Source of the DNA: Hypomyces perniciosus
Taxonomy: Eukaryota > Ascomycota > Sordariomycetes > Hypocreales > Hypocreaceae
Direction of reading: 5' to 3'
Assembly (NCBI GenBank): GCA_008477525.1
Contig: SPDT01000001.1
Coordinates: forward strand, 1,488,001 to 1,552,000
DNA: 64,000 nucleotides
Part shown: positions 24,093 through 35,201 of the stretch, in pieces
Position numbering within the stretch: position 1 is the stretch's first letter
Layout of the letters: each line of letters begins with the position of its first letter
Notes under the pieces: model-generated
Told to the model about the DNA's origin: nothing
The model's database searches: none
The model's input: the letters and a program-made list of their open reading frames with translations, nothing else
Made by a program: the position numbers and the translations under genes

Positions 24093-25668
24093 TCATGACG
24101 CTGCTCCAGATTCTGTGGCTTTCTGGTTCTTCCTCCACTCTTGAACTTCGTTCAGCCCCTCAAAGCTTCCCCTCCGACCCCAGTTCATCGGCTGTCTCTT
24201 CAGGAACGCACCTACAGCGCCCAAGTAGCCTTCATGTCGCAAAAAGTATGCCTGCTTCTCGCCCTTGCTCCAAAACTTGATGGCGTAGCTGAGCGTGTTC
24301 ATAGTTTGGCGGTGACCTCGGATAAAGGACCCGCCAAAGTAAATGTCGGATAAATTGTGAATTTGGGATTGCAGGTATGCAATTTGGCCGATGTTGTTGG
24401 AAACCGCGTATAGCAGCGACCGTGAGACATCGGCAGACGAGAATGAGGGGTTTGATGGGTCCGGATGCTCGTTGAGTGGATCGCCCGACGCTTCTGCCGC
24501 GGCTTCGGCCTGAAGCTTCATTCGGAATACTTTGCCGAACGAGGATGCGATAGCTGTGCTCTTGAGCCCTATCTTTCCGTAGTCTGCGCCGTAGATATCT
24601 CCAACCATCATATCGACTCTTGTATTATCGCCATTTTCTGCATCGGCAAGCATGTCATCGAACGATCGAGCGCCGGTTAAAAGAGAGAGCAGGCCCCAGA
24701 GGGTGCCGCCCCCTAATGACGTACCGCCGACTCGCTGGGATGATCGCGGGCCGGTAACTTTAAGCATCGAGACGCCAGAGCCGATATTCACGAGCAGATA
24801 GGGATAGATTGTCTCTCGTGGACTGACGAAGTGCATTGGGTCCGTCTCGGAGTAGGTGAAGACCTCGCGCGGGATCTCGGTGATGAAGAAATCGAGACCT
24901 GGGGGCAAGCTTGTTAGCGCAATCGCTTCCATGTGTGTCAGTCATTGTGCAACAATTGTCGCTTACCAACGATGAGACACTCCATCTCGTCCTCCCGCCA
25001 TACGTCCACGCCTAATGTTTCCCTGATCCTGTCGTAGAACTTGTATGCGCCGCCGCCCGTTGCCATGACGCAGATTTCGCCGGGCCGCGACCCGTTCAGG
25101 GCCATGTGCTTGTCGCGCAAGAGCTTCATGAATTCGAAGCAGTCCTCTATGCGATCGGTCTCGAAGTGCTGGAAGTTGAGCCGGCCGCCGGGTTCGGTCG
25201 AATGCACCTCTCGCGAGAAGTAGACGAGTTTCACTAGCGAGCCGCCAATCTGCAATTGCGCAGCGAGATGGTTAGCTTCAGCACCTACGATTGCGCACCA
25301 GAACGCCTGAAGAAAGACCAAATTAGTCTACTTACGTCCATGGCTATGTGGCTCACCACAGCTGTGTGGTTTGGCAGCCGAATATCGCTGGTCTCGTGAT
25401 GCGCCGGACTGATGCGCCCGCTCTCAGTCGCATTGTTCCCCAGCGCGGGCGTCGCAGTGTCTGGATCGACAATAAAGGCGCCCTTGACGTTGATTCTGAC
25501 GCTTCCAGGCCGAGTTATAGTGCTGTCGATCTCCTCTGTCGTGGTCATCGTCCTCGGCCTCTTCTGCAGCGGCTGCTGGCACTCCTGGTCCCCGCCATTA
25601 TGATGCTGATGAGACTGATGATGGTGGTTTGGCGGGGCCATTTCGTGACTCTCAACGGCGGACGTCAT
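24093..25668 (-). CDS. Pantothenate kinase, eukaryotic type II
   Basis: Phosphorylates pantothenate, the first and usually rate-limiting step of coenzyme A synthesis. Exons 25336-25668, 24967-25249 and 24093-24898 (minus strand) join in frame to 473 residues. The first 100 residues are a low-complexity, His/Pro-rich extension. The kinase fold then starts with the phosphate-binding loop AMDIGGSLVKLVYF at about 109-122. MATGGGAYKFYDRI, LLVNIGSGVSML (about 240-251) and GGTSLGGGTLWGLLSLLTG (from about 263) follow. FGGSFIRGH near the end is also characteristic. Intron 1 falls exactly between the Met-Asp and the Ile-Gly-Gly. The gene appears complete. Confidence 0.93.
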
Positions 25669-27572
25669 AGTCGTATATGAGCTCGGATTGACGCTCTCGG
25701 ACAGCGCATCAGAACAGGAACAGCACTACAGCGTCCGGAGATTCCGGCGTAATAAGACTACGAGTGGAAAGATGCTTTGGGGAAATCAAATAGGAGAGCA
25801 GACATGGGGGGTTTTTGATGGGGAGCGGGAGTACTGAATCTACGACGTACAAACTGGTACGCCGAACCAGTGGTCTCCGTATTCGTACTTCAGGAACAGT
25901 AGGAGTGTCTTAGACCTTATCGATAAGCGCCAGTTAATCTAGGACCGAGGCTCCCGAACCGCCTGTTGCGCGTCAATTCATGATGAAGCACTCCGTATGT
26001 TGAATCTCCGAGGCATTTCTGTGGTGTTTGTCCAACGTCGCGTCGCCTTTCCTTGACAGAGGAATCCATCTCACCGAAGAGGCAGCGATCGCTTCAGTTA
26101 GTTTCCGCGGTGCACGTAATTGCAGGTCACATTATCACCTTTGTGCGCCCTCAGTCTATCATTCGTGTCGCACAGAAAGATTTGGAATTCGGCGTTCCCT
26201 TCAACTTGCTCGTTTGGGGCAATACCTCTCATCTGCAGGATCGGCAATTGTTGTACATAATGTCTGGGCGATACTCCGCACTCCGTCCACTGTCTCAAAA
26301 AGTAGGGCGGTCTGAGACAGCTGACCGACATGATGCCTCTCTGCTGGTCTTCCCGTACGAGGCTCTCCCAGGCTCGGATGGATGACTCGATGAGCTGTTC
26401 ATAGCTGAGACCAGTGGCAGGCATGCTCGTGATACTTGAACTTGATCATGCGACTAGTAGAGTCCGACTGTTTGCCACCATGAAGTCCTATCGGGACCTA
26501 CCGCAACGTGTCAAGAGGTGTAAAACCGTCGAAGCCACTAGCATTTCGTGATGTTCTATTGGCCGCCTTGTTGAGCTGTCCGTCATTTCTCAAGAAACAT
26601 CTCGAGATGTGGTGGTTGGCTAGCTCGATCTGCATGAACAGCCAGCGCCGTGTTTGAAGCTGTCAACATGAGATCATGCAGGCCCAACAACGAGGCGAGA
26701 AAGCGGGACCATACGGGGGAGTATATGGAGTGAAGCTCAAGAAGCCAGACGGGCGGGGAGCTCGCTATCACCATCCATAGTGCATCCCCTCCAACATCGT
26801 ATTGAACAAACACCGTGCAAAGGCCGCCCGCATTAACTACGAGTACCAGGGCTGGCTCTTCTGGCCGTGTTCCGCATCCAATAGCTATTCTCCGGGCCAT
26901 CGATTGCTCGCAGCCGCAGCGGCTTCATTTGTCGACAACGTGGGCGCCTCATGCTGCACTTAGACACGCGCCAATGAGCGCTCTGCTTCCCCATACACCG
27001 CTGCCATGAGCGTCCAGCTAAGGCGCAAATAGCTTCTTCTGGTGCGTCCATAGCGCAATCGACTTCAGAGGCCAGCAGCTGTGGCCAAAGTTATATGAAA
27101 AGGCCACCCCGTTTGCAACCCATTGCTCGTGTTTTCCGCGCAAAGAAGCTAGACTGCATTCATTGCTGCTGGAACAGAATCCTGCTTGGTACTGCAAGGA
27201 TAGAGAGGGTGGTGGTGTCTTAAAGTCAATTACGTCACCCGTGTTTTGCGCCAACAGGCATTCCCCCTGTTTTGATAAGCCAGAGGCTCGAGAGATGGCC
27301 ATGGCTGCATATATGTGCCTCGTTAATCTATTTCATCTAGGTATATGCTTTCCCCGTGCCGTTGGGAGTCGAGAACACTGAGCTTGTACAGCTTGCTTGC
27401 TTGCATGGATAAGTGACGAGACTCGACCATATAAAAGAGCAGTTACACGGCATCTTTTTTGTGCTCCATAAAGCATGCAAACCATTGATTCCGACCTCTT
27501 GTGTGTGTTTGTTTAGCTTCCCAAGACGTCCCCAATCCTTGCTCGCCTCGTGCAACACAAAATCTGGCCCTT
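25669..27572. other. Intergenic region upstream of the PanK and DUF3669 genes, with unassigned minus frames
   Basis: About 1.9 kb. Two minus-strand frames with real ATGs stand out (26098-26424, 108 residues; 26583-26900, 105 residues). The first has a composition like a real protein (YEQLIESSIRAWESL), but I recognise no domain and no clear splice join to the second. They may be an old gene remnant. TACTCCGTA-like words occur near 25990 and 26275. Confidence 0.3.
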
Positions 27573-28721
27573 ATGAATCCGCTTGTTTTTAATTTTCCCG
27601 AGTTCCTAATGGAGTCTATTGGCGAAACCCCCAGCCCAGAACCTCCACCCCCCGAACAGCAGCAGCAGCAGCTTCTCATAAAAGAAGACAAGGCCAGCAA
27701 AGCCGCTCTCGTGGCACGATGCTTGTGCTCCCACGTCATCGCCTTCTGGGCCAATGTTCGTCGTCTCTGGTATCCTCTCCGGAAGCTTCCACCTGCTAAG
27801 CTTGAACCCCAGGCCCACTTAATAGCCCAAACCTCCAAGTCGTGGATATATGTCACCCACATGCCTCCCTTCCGAGTGACGAAGCTGTCCAAGAAAACGG
27901 AGCTTCTGTACCGCGAGTACGAGCTTCACATGGACATCGAAGCGGCCTTTGGGATATTCCAGATAGAGCTCGCCAAGAACGGATTCGACATAGATCTTCC
28001 ATGTGTACCCCAATGCTCCAGCTTTTACGCCAATATCTCCTCATCACCGTGTGGCGAGACGTTCAGATACCTCAATGGCTTTCCTGAGAATGCCAGCGGG
28101 TATTTCATGGGGTATATCCGTCCCCTGAACGAGCACCACACAAAGTATCTCATCCGACGATACCTGACGCACAGCGCCCAGCATCAAGCTCTCAGCACGT
28201 GCGCGGACAAGCACTTCCTCGCAAAGGTGTACCTTGGCGACACCAAACCTCTCTCCGACCAATGGAACGCAGATCTCAACGACCGTCCCGCCTACCTCGA
28301 CCATCTTCGGGCCGAAGGCGTTTCGATATCCTATCTCGCGGCTTCCATGGGAGCGACCCTGGCAATCCTTCACTGGAGCTGCGGGATCGACGCACGAGGC
28401 GTGGAATTCGTGCTCGGACGCAACAACAGAGGCCGTGTTCAGATGTGGCTCATCGACTTTGGGGACTGTCGAGATTTCGACAAGACCCCCGAGGCTGTGA
28501 CGACGCAGCTCGTGGAGGCGGTGATACAAAACGAGCCGTTCTGGCCGAGATGGATAAACATCCAAGAGCTGCGGGGGTTGTGGGCGTATTTCCGGATCAC
28601 CTATCTCGAGGTGAGCAAGTTGATCATGGGTGATTGCGATGACGAGGAGATGAAAATATTACCAAATTTATTTATGGGGGAACTGGACAAGATATGGGGT
28701 TCGGGACAACTATTGACATAA
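27573..28721 (+). CDS. DUF3669-type fungal protein
   Basis: Single exon of 382 residues. The ATG at 27573 starts MNPLVFNFPEFLMES; a second in-frame ATG follows at 27609. A short Gln run (EQQQQQLL) sits near residue 28. The C-terminal half contains WLIDFGDCRDF at about 292-302, preceded by CGIDARGVEFVLGR. This is the arrangement of the fungal DUF3669 family (often labelled zinc finger protein), which has a kinase-like IDF motif. No catalytic activity is established. It is the last gene before the A+T-rich compartment, and its stop is about 100 bases from that boundary, yet the frame is intact. Confidence 0.75.
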   Translation: MNPLVFNFPEFLMESIGETPSPEPPPPEQQQQQLLIKEDKASKAALVARCLCSHVIAFWANVRRLWYPLRKLPPAKLEPQAHLIAQTSKSWIYVTHMPPFRVTKLSKKTELLYREYELHMDIEAAFGIFQIELAKNGFDIDLPCVPQCSSFYANISSSPCGETFRYLNGFPENASGYFMGYIRPLNEHHTKYLIRRYLTHSAQHQALSTCADKHFLAKVYLGDTKPLSDQWNADLNDRPAYLDHLRAEGVSISYLAASMGATLAILHWSCGIDARGVEFVLGRNNRGRVQMWLIDFGDCRDFDKTPEAVTTQLVEAVIQNEPFWPRWINIQELRGLWAYFRITYLEVSKLIMGDCDDEEMKILPNLFMGELDKIWGSGQLLT

Positions 28722-28860
28722 TACTGGCGCATTTATCTGCACATCCCTTTGGGTTGTTTCAGGAACTATCACCAACTACTAAATGTTCAAAACCTTGGGG
28801 GCAGGGAGTTAAGGCATTGTCTTTTAAGATAAAAAAAATTATCAATTGTAATTGGCGAGT

Positions 28861-28880
28861 GATACGCATAAAAGCGTATC
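28861..28880. repeat. Perfect 7-bp inverted repeat at the compartment boundary
   Basis: GATACGC and GCGTATC flank a six-base A/T loop. It lies at the point where balanced sequence gives way to A+T-rich DNA. It could be a terminator hairpin of the preceding gene, or chance. Confidence 0.35.
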
Positions 28881-28881
28881 G

Positions 28882-31443
28882 TTCTCTTTCCTTTCCTTTC
28901 CTTCCCTTTTTATCCCCATTATCTACTCCTTCCAGCCCATTATATATTAGCGAGCTTATAGCTATATACTTTATCTTTTTTATGGTATCAAAACAAATCG
29001 GGTCTAAAAAATTAAAATTAAAATTAAAGAGTTTAGATAATATAAAGAATTTAATTATTTTATTAAACTTTCTTATAAAAAAAGGTATAAAACATTATAA
29101 TACCCCTTTTAAGACTTTAAAGTTTAATAAAGTATAAAAAAAACCTATATTTAATAAAGTAAAGGCTATATTATATACTATTAATTTATTTAAAGACTTA
29201 GAAGGTAAAGCTTTTAAAAGCTACAATATATATAATAAAACCTTATATTTCAAGTCAAAATATATAAGTTTTATAATAGTTAAAGAAAATATAAGTTTAA
29301 TATTAAAAGACTTAGAAAAAAATAAAAGTTTTTAGAAGTATAGTATATTATAAAAATAAAAATATTAATAATAAATTATAAGCTTTAACTTTTAACACAA
29401 TTATAATTAATTATTATAAAAATAACTATAAAATATAGGATTTTAATAAAGAAAGTTAATATTATAGTATTAAACTTGTTATTTATTAATATATTAATAT
29501 TATATATATCCTTATGTAATACTTTAATCCAATACCTTTAAATTATATTTTATAGCTTATTACTTTATTTAAAGGATAATAAAAATAAAGTAATACTATT
29601 TATATAAATAGTTTATATACTGCCCGCAAAAATCTCCCTAGCTTTTAATTCCTAATATTTTTAATAATACCTTTAACTATAATAATAATATTAATTTAAT
29701 ACTATTAGCGCCCTTTACTATAATCAATATCTCTATTAACCATTTATTAACTTTATTTAAAAATATATCTAGCTTTAACTTTATGAATTATATAGATTTT
29801 AATAACAAAAATGCTAGGCAGTTATTGTAAACTTTAAAGTTATTAAATATACTTAAACTTAACTATAAAATCCTACCTTTATTACTATTACTACTATTTA
29901 ATTCTATTAATAACTTAATCTCTTTCCTATAAAAATCTTTACTTTATAATAATACCACTTATTATAGCATTAACTATAATGCGATATTAACGCCCTATTG
30001 TATAAGCTTTAGTTATATAACTAGGCCTTAATGCATTCCTGGCTATAGCTTTCTATAAAGCTTTAAAGCTTTCTTGCTCTTTATAATATAATAATAATAT
30101 TTACTTTAACCTACCTTTCTATATTATAATAGTTTATATTATCCTTTAATTTAACTGCGCTATTATAAAGTATATATTCAATTAATTATAAATTCCCTTT
30201 TATTTTTAAGTTTATAATAATATCGTTATAGCTTAGCCTTTATCCTTTAAATTTTATATTTATAAAAAGTTAGTTATAAATAACATAAGTATAAATACTT
30301 CAACTTTATTTTATAATTTAACTTAATTTACTAAATTTTAATTTTAATTATAAAGCGAATACTTTTCTTTTTTTTCTTTAAAACTTTATAAAAGTTTAAT
30401 ATTAATAATAATAATATATATTTAATAAATAAAATTATTCAAAATAATAAGTTTTATTATTAATTTTACATTTTTAATTCAATAATAAAAAAGTTTAATT
30501 TAATAAAGAAAATAAAAAGAAATGTTTAAATAAAAAACTTTAAAGTAAATAATTAAAAATTAAAAGTTTAAAGTATAAATTTAAATTTAAATTAAAGCTT
30601 TAAATATAACTTTATAATTAAATTTTAAAAATAATAATTTATTTAATTACTGTTAAAGTAAAAAGTTTAAATAAATTAATAATAAATAAAAGAATATTAT
30701 TAAATATTAACACAAATATATTAATTAATATTTTTTAAATAAATAATTAATTTTTTTAATGAAATTTAAAAAGATTTTATATAGCTTTTAATATATTATT
30801 AAATTTTAATATTTTTATTAATATTTTTTTTAAAATTTTTATTTAATAGTAGAAAAATAAAATATTTAAAAAAACTTTTAATTTAATAATACTTTAATTA
30901 CAAACTTTAAATGATATATTTATTTTAAATATTAATTAAAATAAGAATAATGATATTATTTTATTAACTTTTAATTTATTTGAATTTAATTAACTTGATT
31001 TCTTAAAAATTTAAATCTAATTTATAATTTAAAAAAAATGAACTTTTACGAAAAATTATAAATAAAAGTTAATTATATAAAAATTATTTTAAAATAAATT
31101 TATTATGTTTTTAATTAAAAACCTTTTAAATTAAATAATAAATCTTTTTTAATATAAATTACATTACTTTTTACATATAATATTTATATTCATATAAAAG
31201 CATTAATAAATAATAATTCTATATTTTAAGCTTTTATTAATTATATTTTTATTAAATAATTTAATATTATTATTTAATAATTATTATTAAAAACTTTTTA
31301 TTATATAAATTATAATTAATTTTTATAAAAGATTTTAAATTTCTTTTATTATAAATACTTTTAATAATATATTTATTATTTTTAGCCTTTTATAATTAAA
31401 AAAACATAATTTTAATATTAATTAAAAAGAATTAATTATTATT
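28882..31443. other. RIP-degraded A+T-rich DNA, unidentified
   Basis: A pyrimidine-rich stretch (about 28,882-28,915) is followed by 2.5 kb made almost entirely of A and T, with TA dinucleotides everywhere and stops in all frames. I find no LTR boundary or protein motif. The composition matches heavily RIP-mutated transposon DNA rather than a gene desert. Confidence 0.6.
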
Positions 31444-33334
31444 TGTAATAGGTGTAGCCTAACTGGAAAGCACGCAGTTAGGGCACCTTTGTATTGTCTA
31501 TCTATAGCTAACGGAAGGAAGCTCTATACTAGCTATATATACGTTATATAGTTGTGTGTATAGGGTTATGGCCGAGGTGGTTTCCTAATTGGGCAAGCGG
31601 TCTAGTATTGGTTGTATTTCTGGATTTAGCGTAGTTGTAATTTCGGGAGATATAGCCTAGCCTATAATATTACCCCCCTTTTTTATAGTAGCTCTTTCTT
31701 TAAGCGCTGTTGCTTTACTGGCGTATAGCTGTTAAGTGGCCTGTTATTAGATTCAATTAGGCTATATTTAGATATATAGTTGTTAAGGGCTACTGTATCT
31801 TTAAGTATATATATCGGTTCCTAGGCTGGCTTTATATATCTTTTTTACTATATTAATGCTTTGCGGAAAGAGCTGTAACCTTACTGTTTAATCTTTATAT
31901 AAAGGACCTTTTTAACTTTTTATTTATCTTTACTATTTATTTATATCGGTAATAGTTAAAGGTTATCTAAAATCTAGCCTAGAAAAGGGTTATTAACTAC
32001 TCTTTTAATAGGTTAATATAAAATAGCAGGTATATATTAATTAATATACTTAATTTTACTATATAAAGGCTAATAACTTTTATTACTATATAATTAAAAG
32101 CTTAATAGGAGGTTTTATAGTAAAGACTATTATATTTTTAATAAATTATTAAATTAAAAAGGTTTCTTTATTTTTTTAAACCTTTAAATACTTTAGTTAT
32201 TATATTCTTTATAGTATTAGCGGTATAATCTTAATATAATCCCTATTAATTAATAAGTTTAGTCTTTTTATATTTTCATTAAAATTAAGATTATTATTAA
32301 AAGCTATTTATATTACTAGTATAGCTATATATAAACGTCTTAGCGATTATACCAGTATAAATTAACTTTTATTAAATTATAAAAATTTTATAATAAAGTA
32401 TTTATTTATTTATTATAAAGGAAAAGTACTATAAGAATATATAAATCTTAAACTATAAAGGAGTTATTTTAAGGAACTTGCTTTTAATAATTTTAAATTA
32501 AAAGAGAAATAATTAAAAATCCTATTTAATAGTTTAATATAGGCGAAAGATTTATAAAGTCGCTTTATAGTATTTAATTAAGCTATTGCAATTATTATCT
32601 TTAAGCTATTAATAGAATTTATTTTAAATAATTAATTTAATAAATCTGCCTTTTGTTTTTAAAATAGCTAACCTATTACTATTAAATATCTCTTTTTAAG
32701 CAGGAAATAATATAAGTAATTTTATAAACTACTTAAAAAAAGGTATTAAAGGATAATTTAAACTGCCTTTTAATAATAGTAAAAAAAGTTTATAGTTTTG
32801 CCTAAAACTTTCTTTTATAATAAAAAGCTTAAATTTATATTTTACTTTAATTGCCTTTATAAAGTTATTTTAAACTAGCAGTATATAATAAGCTAATTAT
32901 AAGTAATAAACCTTTAATCTTTAAAAGTTTAAAAAAAGGGTTTCCTTTTAAAGAAAAGTATTTAAATATTTCCTCTTTAAATATATTTACTGCTTTTTAT
33001 TTATTTATTAAATATAAATATTAAGTTTTTCTTTTATAAATAAAGTATTATCTAAAAGGCTTAATTAATAATCTAAAAAAGTAACTTTACTTAAAGGTCT
33101 TTATATTTAAAATATAGCCTCTTTATTAAAAGTAAATTAGTTATTTACTGCTAAAGGTATCTTTAACTTTAATAGTCTTTTTACTTTTACTAAGAATAGT
33201 AAAAGATTAGTATATTAAAAACCCTTTTTAAGGTAGATAGATTAGGTAAAGGGCTGTAACTTTAAAGAAAAGTAAAGGAGGTTAAAGAGCAGTTACTTAA
33301 AAGAGAGATAGGTATTAATAAGCAGGTAATAAGC
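31444..33334 (-). mobile_element. Partial Ty3/Gypsy element related to element B (B')
   Basis: An LTR-like unit at about 31444-31673 starts TGTAAT and ends TATAATATTAC. It is followed by a C run that is a GGGGGG polypurine tract on the minus strand, so this is the 3' end of a minus-strand element. The sequence to the right resembles element B internal DNA: GCTTTATATATC, then TTTGC(G/A)GA, then AAAGGA(C/T)CTTTT occur in the same order here and at 50,790-50,870. The copy stops near 33,334, where an unrelated LTR fragment starts. Its coding capacity is gone. Confidence 0.6.
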
Positions 33335-33474
33335 TAAAAATTAATAATTAAGTATAGCAGCAGTAGTTTACTGGTCTCTGAAGTTCTATATCTTTAGGGA
33401 CTATAGTTGCTTTTATATATACATTCTGGCCTATATGATATTATAAGAGCTCCAGAGCTTCCAGTCTCCTGACA
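33335..33474 (-). repeat. LTR-like fragment C1 (minus orientation)
   Basis: Read on the minus strand it starts TGTCAGGAGACTGGAAGC and continues for about 110-140 bases. The same sequence, with mainly C/T and G/A differences, starts at 38093 on the plus strand. It looks like a Copia-type LTR. The outer end is approximate. Confidence 0.6.
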
Positions 33475-33701
33475 TATATTTATATTTATAAGAACCTTTT
33501 CTTTTTCCTTGAACTTTTAATACTAGAATTTATTATATGATATAAATAAATTTATTAAATACTTTTTTATAATTTTTAATAGTAGGATTTTAAAGTATTT
33601 AAAGATATATATAGGGCACCCTTACTGCTTATACCAGCTATATTAAAGATATTGTTTCTATTGCCTATAACCCCTGCTATAAGTACAGGCCAGACAAACG
33701 T
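33475..33701. other. Transition into the base-balanced island
   Basis: A+T-rich sequence that gradually gives way to balanced sequence near 33,650. No feature recognised. Confidence 0.4.
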
Positions 33702-35030
33702 TCAAGGCACTAAAATATTGAGCCACATCAACCCAGACGGCAATAAGGCAAGTGGAGGCGATGCCGACCCCATAAAGATGGTAGTATATAGATAGAGGAG
33801 ATCCTTAGACCTAAACATTGCGAGCATCCCTGGCCGAGTTATAAGCTTCCTGATGATTTCTGAGTTTCCGCCTATCTGCACTTTCCAGGTCGCATATTCG
33901 AGCAATACCGCTGCTATTCCAGCCGCGACCGCCGTCGCTATAGAAGAGCCTGACCGAGGCTCTTGAATAAGACCTAGGCGGATTGACGCCCTTGGAATAT
34001 TTACGCCTAGCGTTCCAAAAACTTTTACTTTATCTAACCTCTTTAGTGGGTTGAAGTCTAGAAAGAAGCCCTTTACGTTAGAGCCGCGTATAGAAATGAT
34101 GTGTGGGAATCGCGCCGGAAATATTTTAGGCTTTCTTGTATTAAAGTTGCCTGCTGCTGTAAAGTAGAGGATCTTTTTACTACGCGATATTACACCGCTA
34201 AAGATTAATTTCCTGATCTCTAGTTTGTGTTCCCTATATTTAAATGATATTAAGACGATATCGACTTCCCATTCTTCTAATGGCTATTCAATCGCCTATG
34301 GCCAGTCAATCGCAGAATATTAGCGGTCCGCCGAACAGAGCGACGCTGGGAACGCTACCTTTACGACAATCTCGTCGCCTGCAATCTCAAGTCCTTTTTG
34401 ATCTTCGGCGACCCGTGCCACCTAGATATCAGCCTCCGGGGCAACCCTCATGATCACAGACACGACGTGCGTCCTATGTCCCGCGATATCGATAAAGTCT
34501 GGAGAATCTTTTTTGACCTAGTCATTCCAGAGCTCTAGTCGGTTGCGACTAAATGGCGGGTGGAAGAATACAGCAGTTCCTTCGCAGCCTGTGTCTAGTA
34601 CTGCGATCTTGATACAGGCCGGCTGACCCTCGGATCGTTTCCCTAGCCCTCCGATGATGCGAGAGTTGAAGTAGTCTATATGACGGAGCCAATTTTCGGA
34701 CTCTTTTGCGTGAATCGCTGTACTAAAAAGCGGGAGGCAGCGACTTGACCAGCATACAATTGTATTAGCATCGGGCCCTGGACCTTGTGCATCACCGACT
34801 ACGATGGCTCATTCGAAAGAATCAGCCTTTCTAAACATGTGGTAAATATGGTGCGCATGTTGGGATTCTCCACCATTTCGGAGCAGATCCCAAGGATTCG
34901 GCAAACCACCAAGAATCCCTCTCGATGGAAAGTTCAGTTTTGGCGTCGAGCTGGCGCGGCCAGAATCACAAGGCGGTGTAATAGTAGCTCTCGAGAGCCC
35001 ATATTCAAAACAGGATCGCTCCGAGGGGTT
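33702..35030 (-). pseudogene. Subtilase (peptidase S8) pseudogene
   Basis: Read on the minus strand, one frame carries the serine protease triad in order: Asp in IKIAVLDTG (about 34,590-34,615), His in GHRTHVVSVIMRVAP (about 34,435-34,480; the usual GHGTH is changed) and Ser in SGSSIATAVAAGIAA (about 33,900-33,945). Several in-frame stops interrupt it, for example after ELWND, after VAPEADI and around AIDWP/AIE. Some sit where Trp or Gln codons would be expected, consistent with RIP-type changes. The upstream part resembles N-terminal regions found before S8 domains in fungal NLR-like or DUF-S8 proteins, but I cannot name it. The 5' limit is approximate. Confidence 0.75.
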
Positions 35031-35201
35031 CATCTTGGCGACGGTGTTGCATCTTGCATCAATCAGGCGTTCTTCTAAATGCTCAAAGCTGCTATATGAC
35101 TCCTACATGGAGGCCGACACATCAACGAAAAGTCCTCCAAGGATCCTCAAATTCTCCATCCACTCAATCCCTCATGAGCCATCATCTAAACGTTCCCCCA
35201 G

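Noticed and set aside
4228..28721. Secondary-metabolite or other functional gene cluster
   Set aside because: The genes are mostly housekeeping (NAC, L24, PanK, Tad1), with no backbone enzyme, cluster regulator or shared pathway.
28694..29137. 147-codon frame overlapping the DUF3669 stop
   Set aside because: It runs from the end of a real gene in another frame into A/T-rich DNA; the protein is Leu/Lys/Ile low-complexity.
31560..31610. GGCCGAGGTGG, which recalls a tRNA D-arm
   Set aside because: It lies inside the element B' LTR and no cloverleaf can be drawn.
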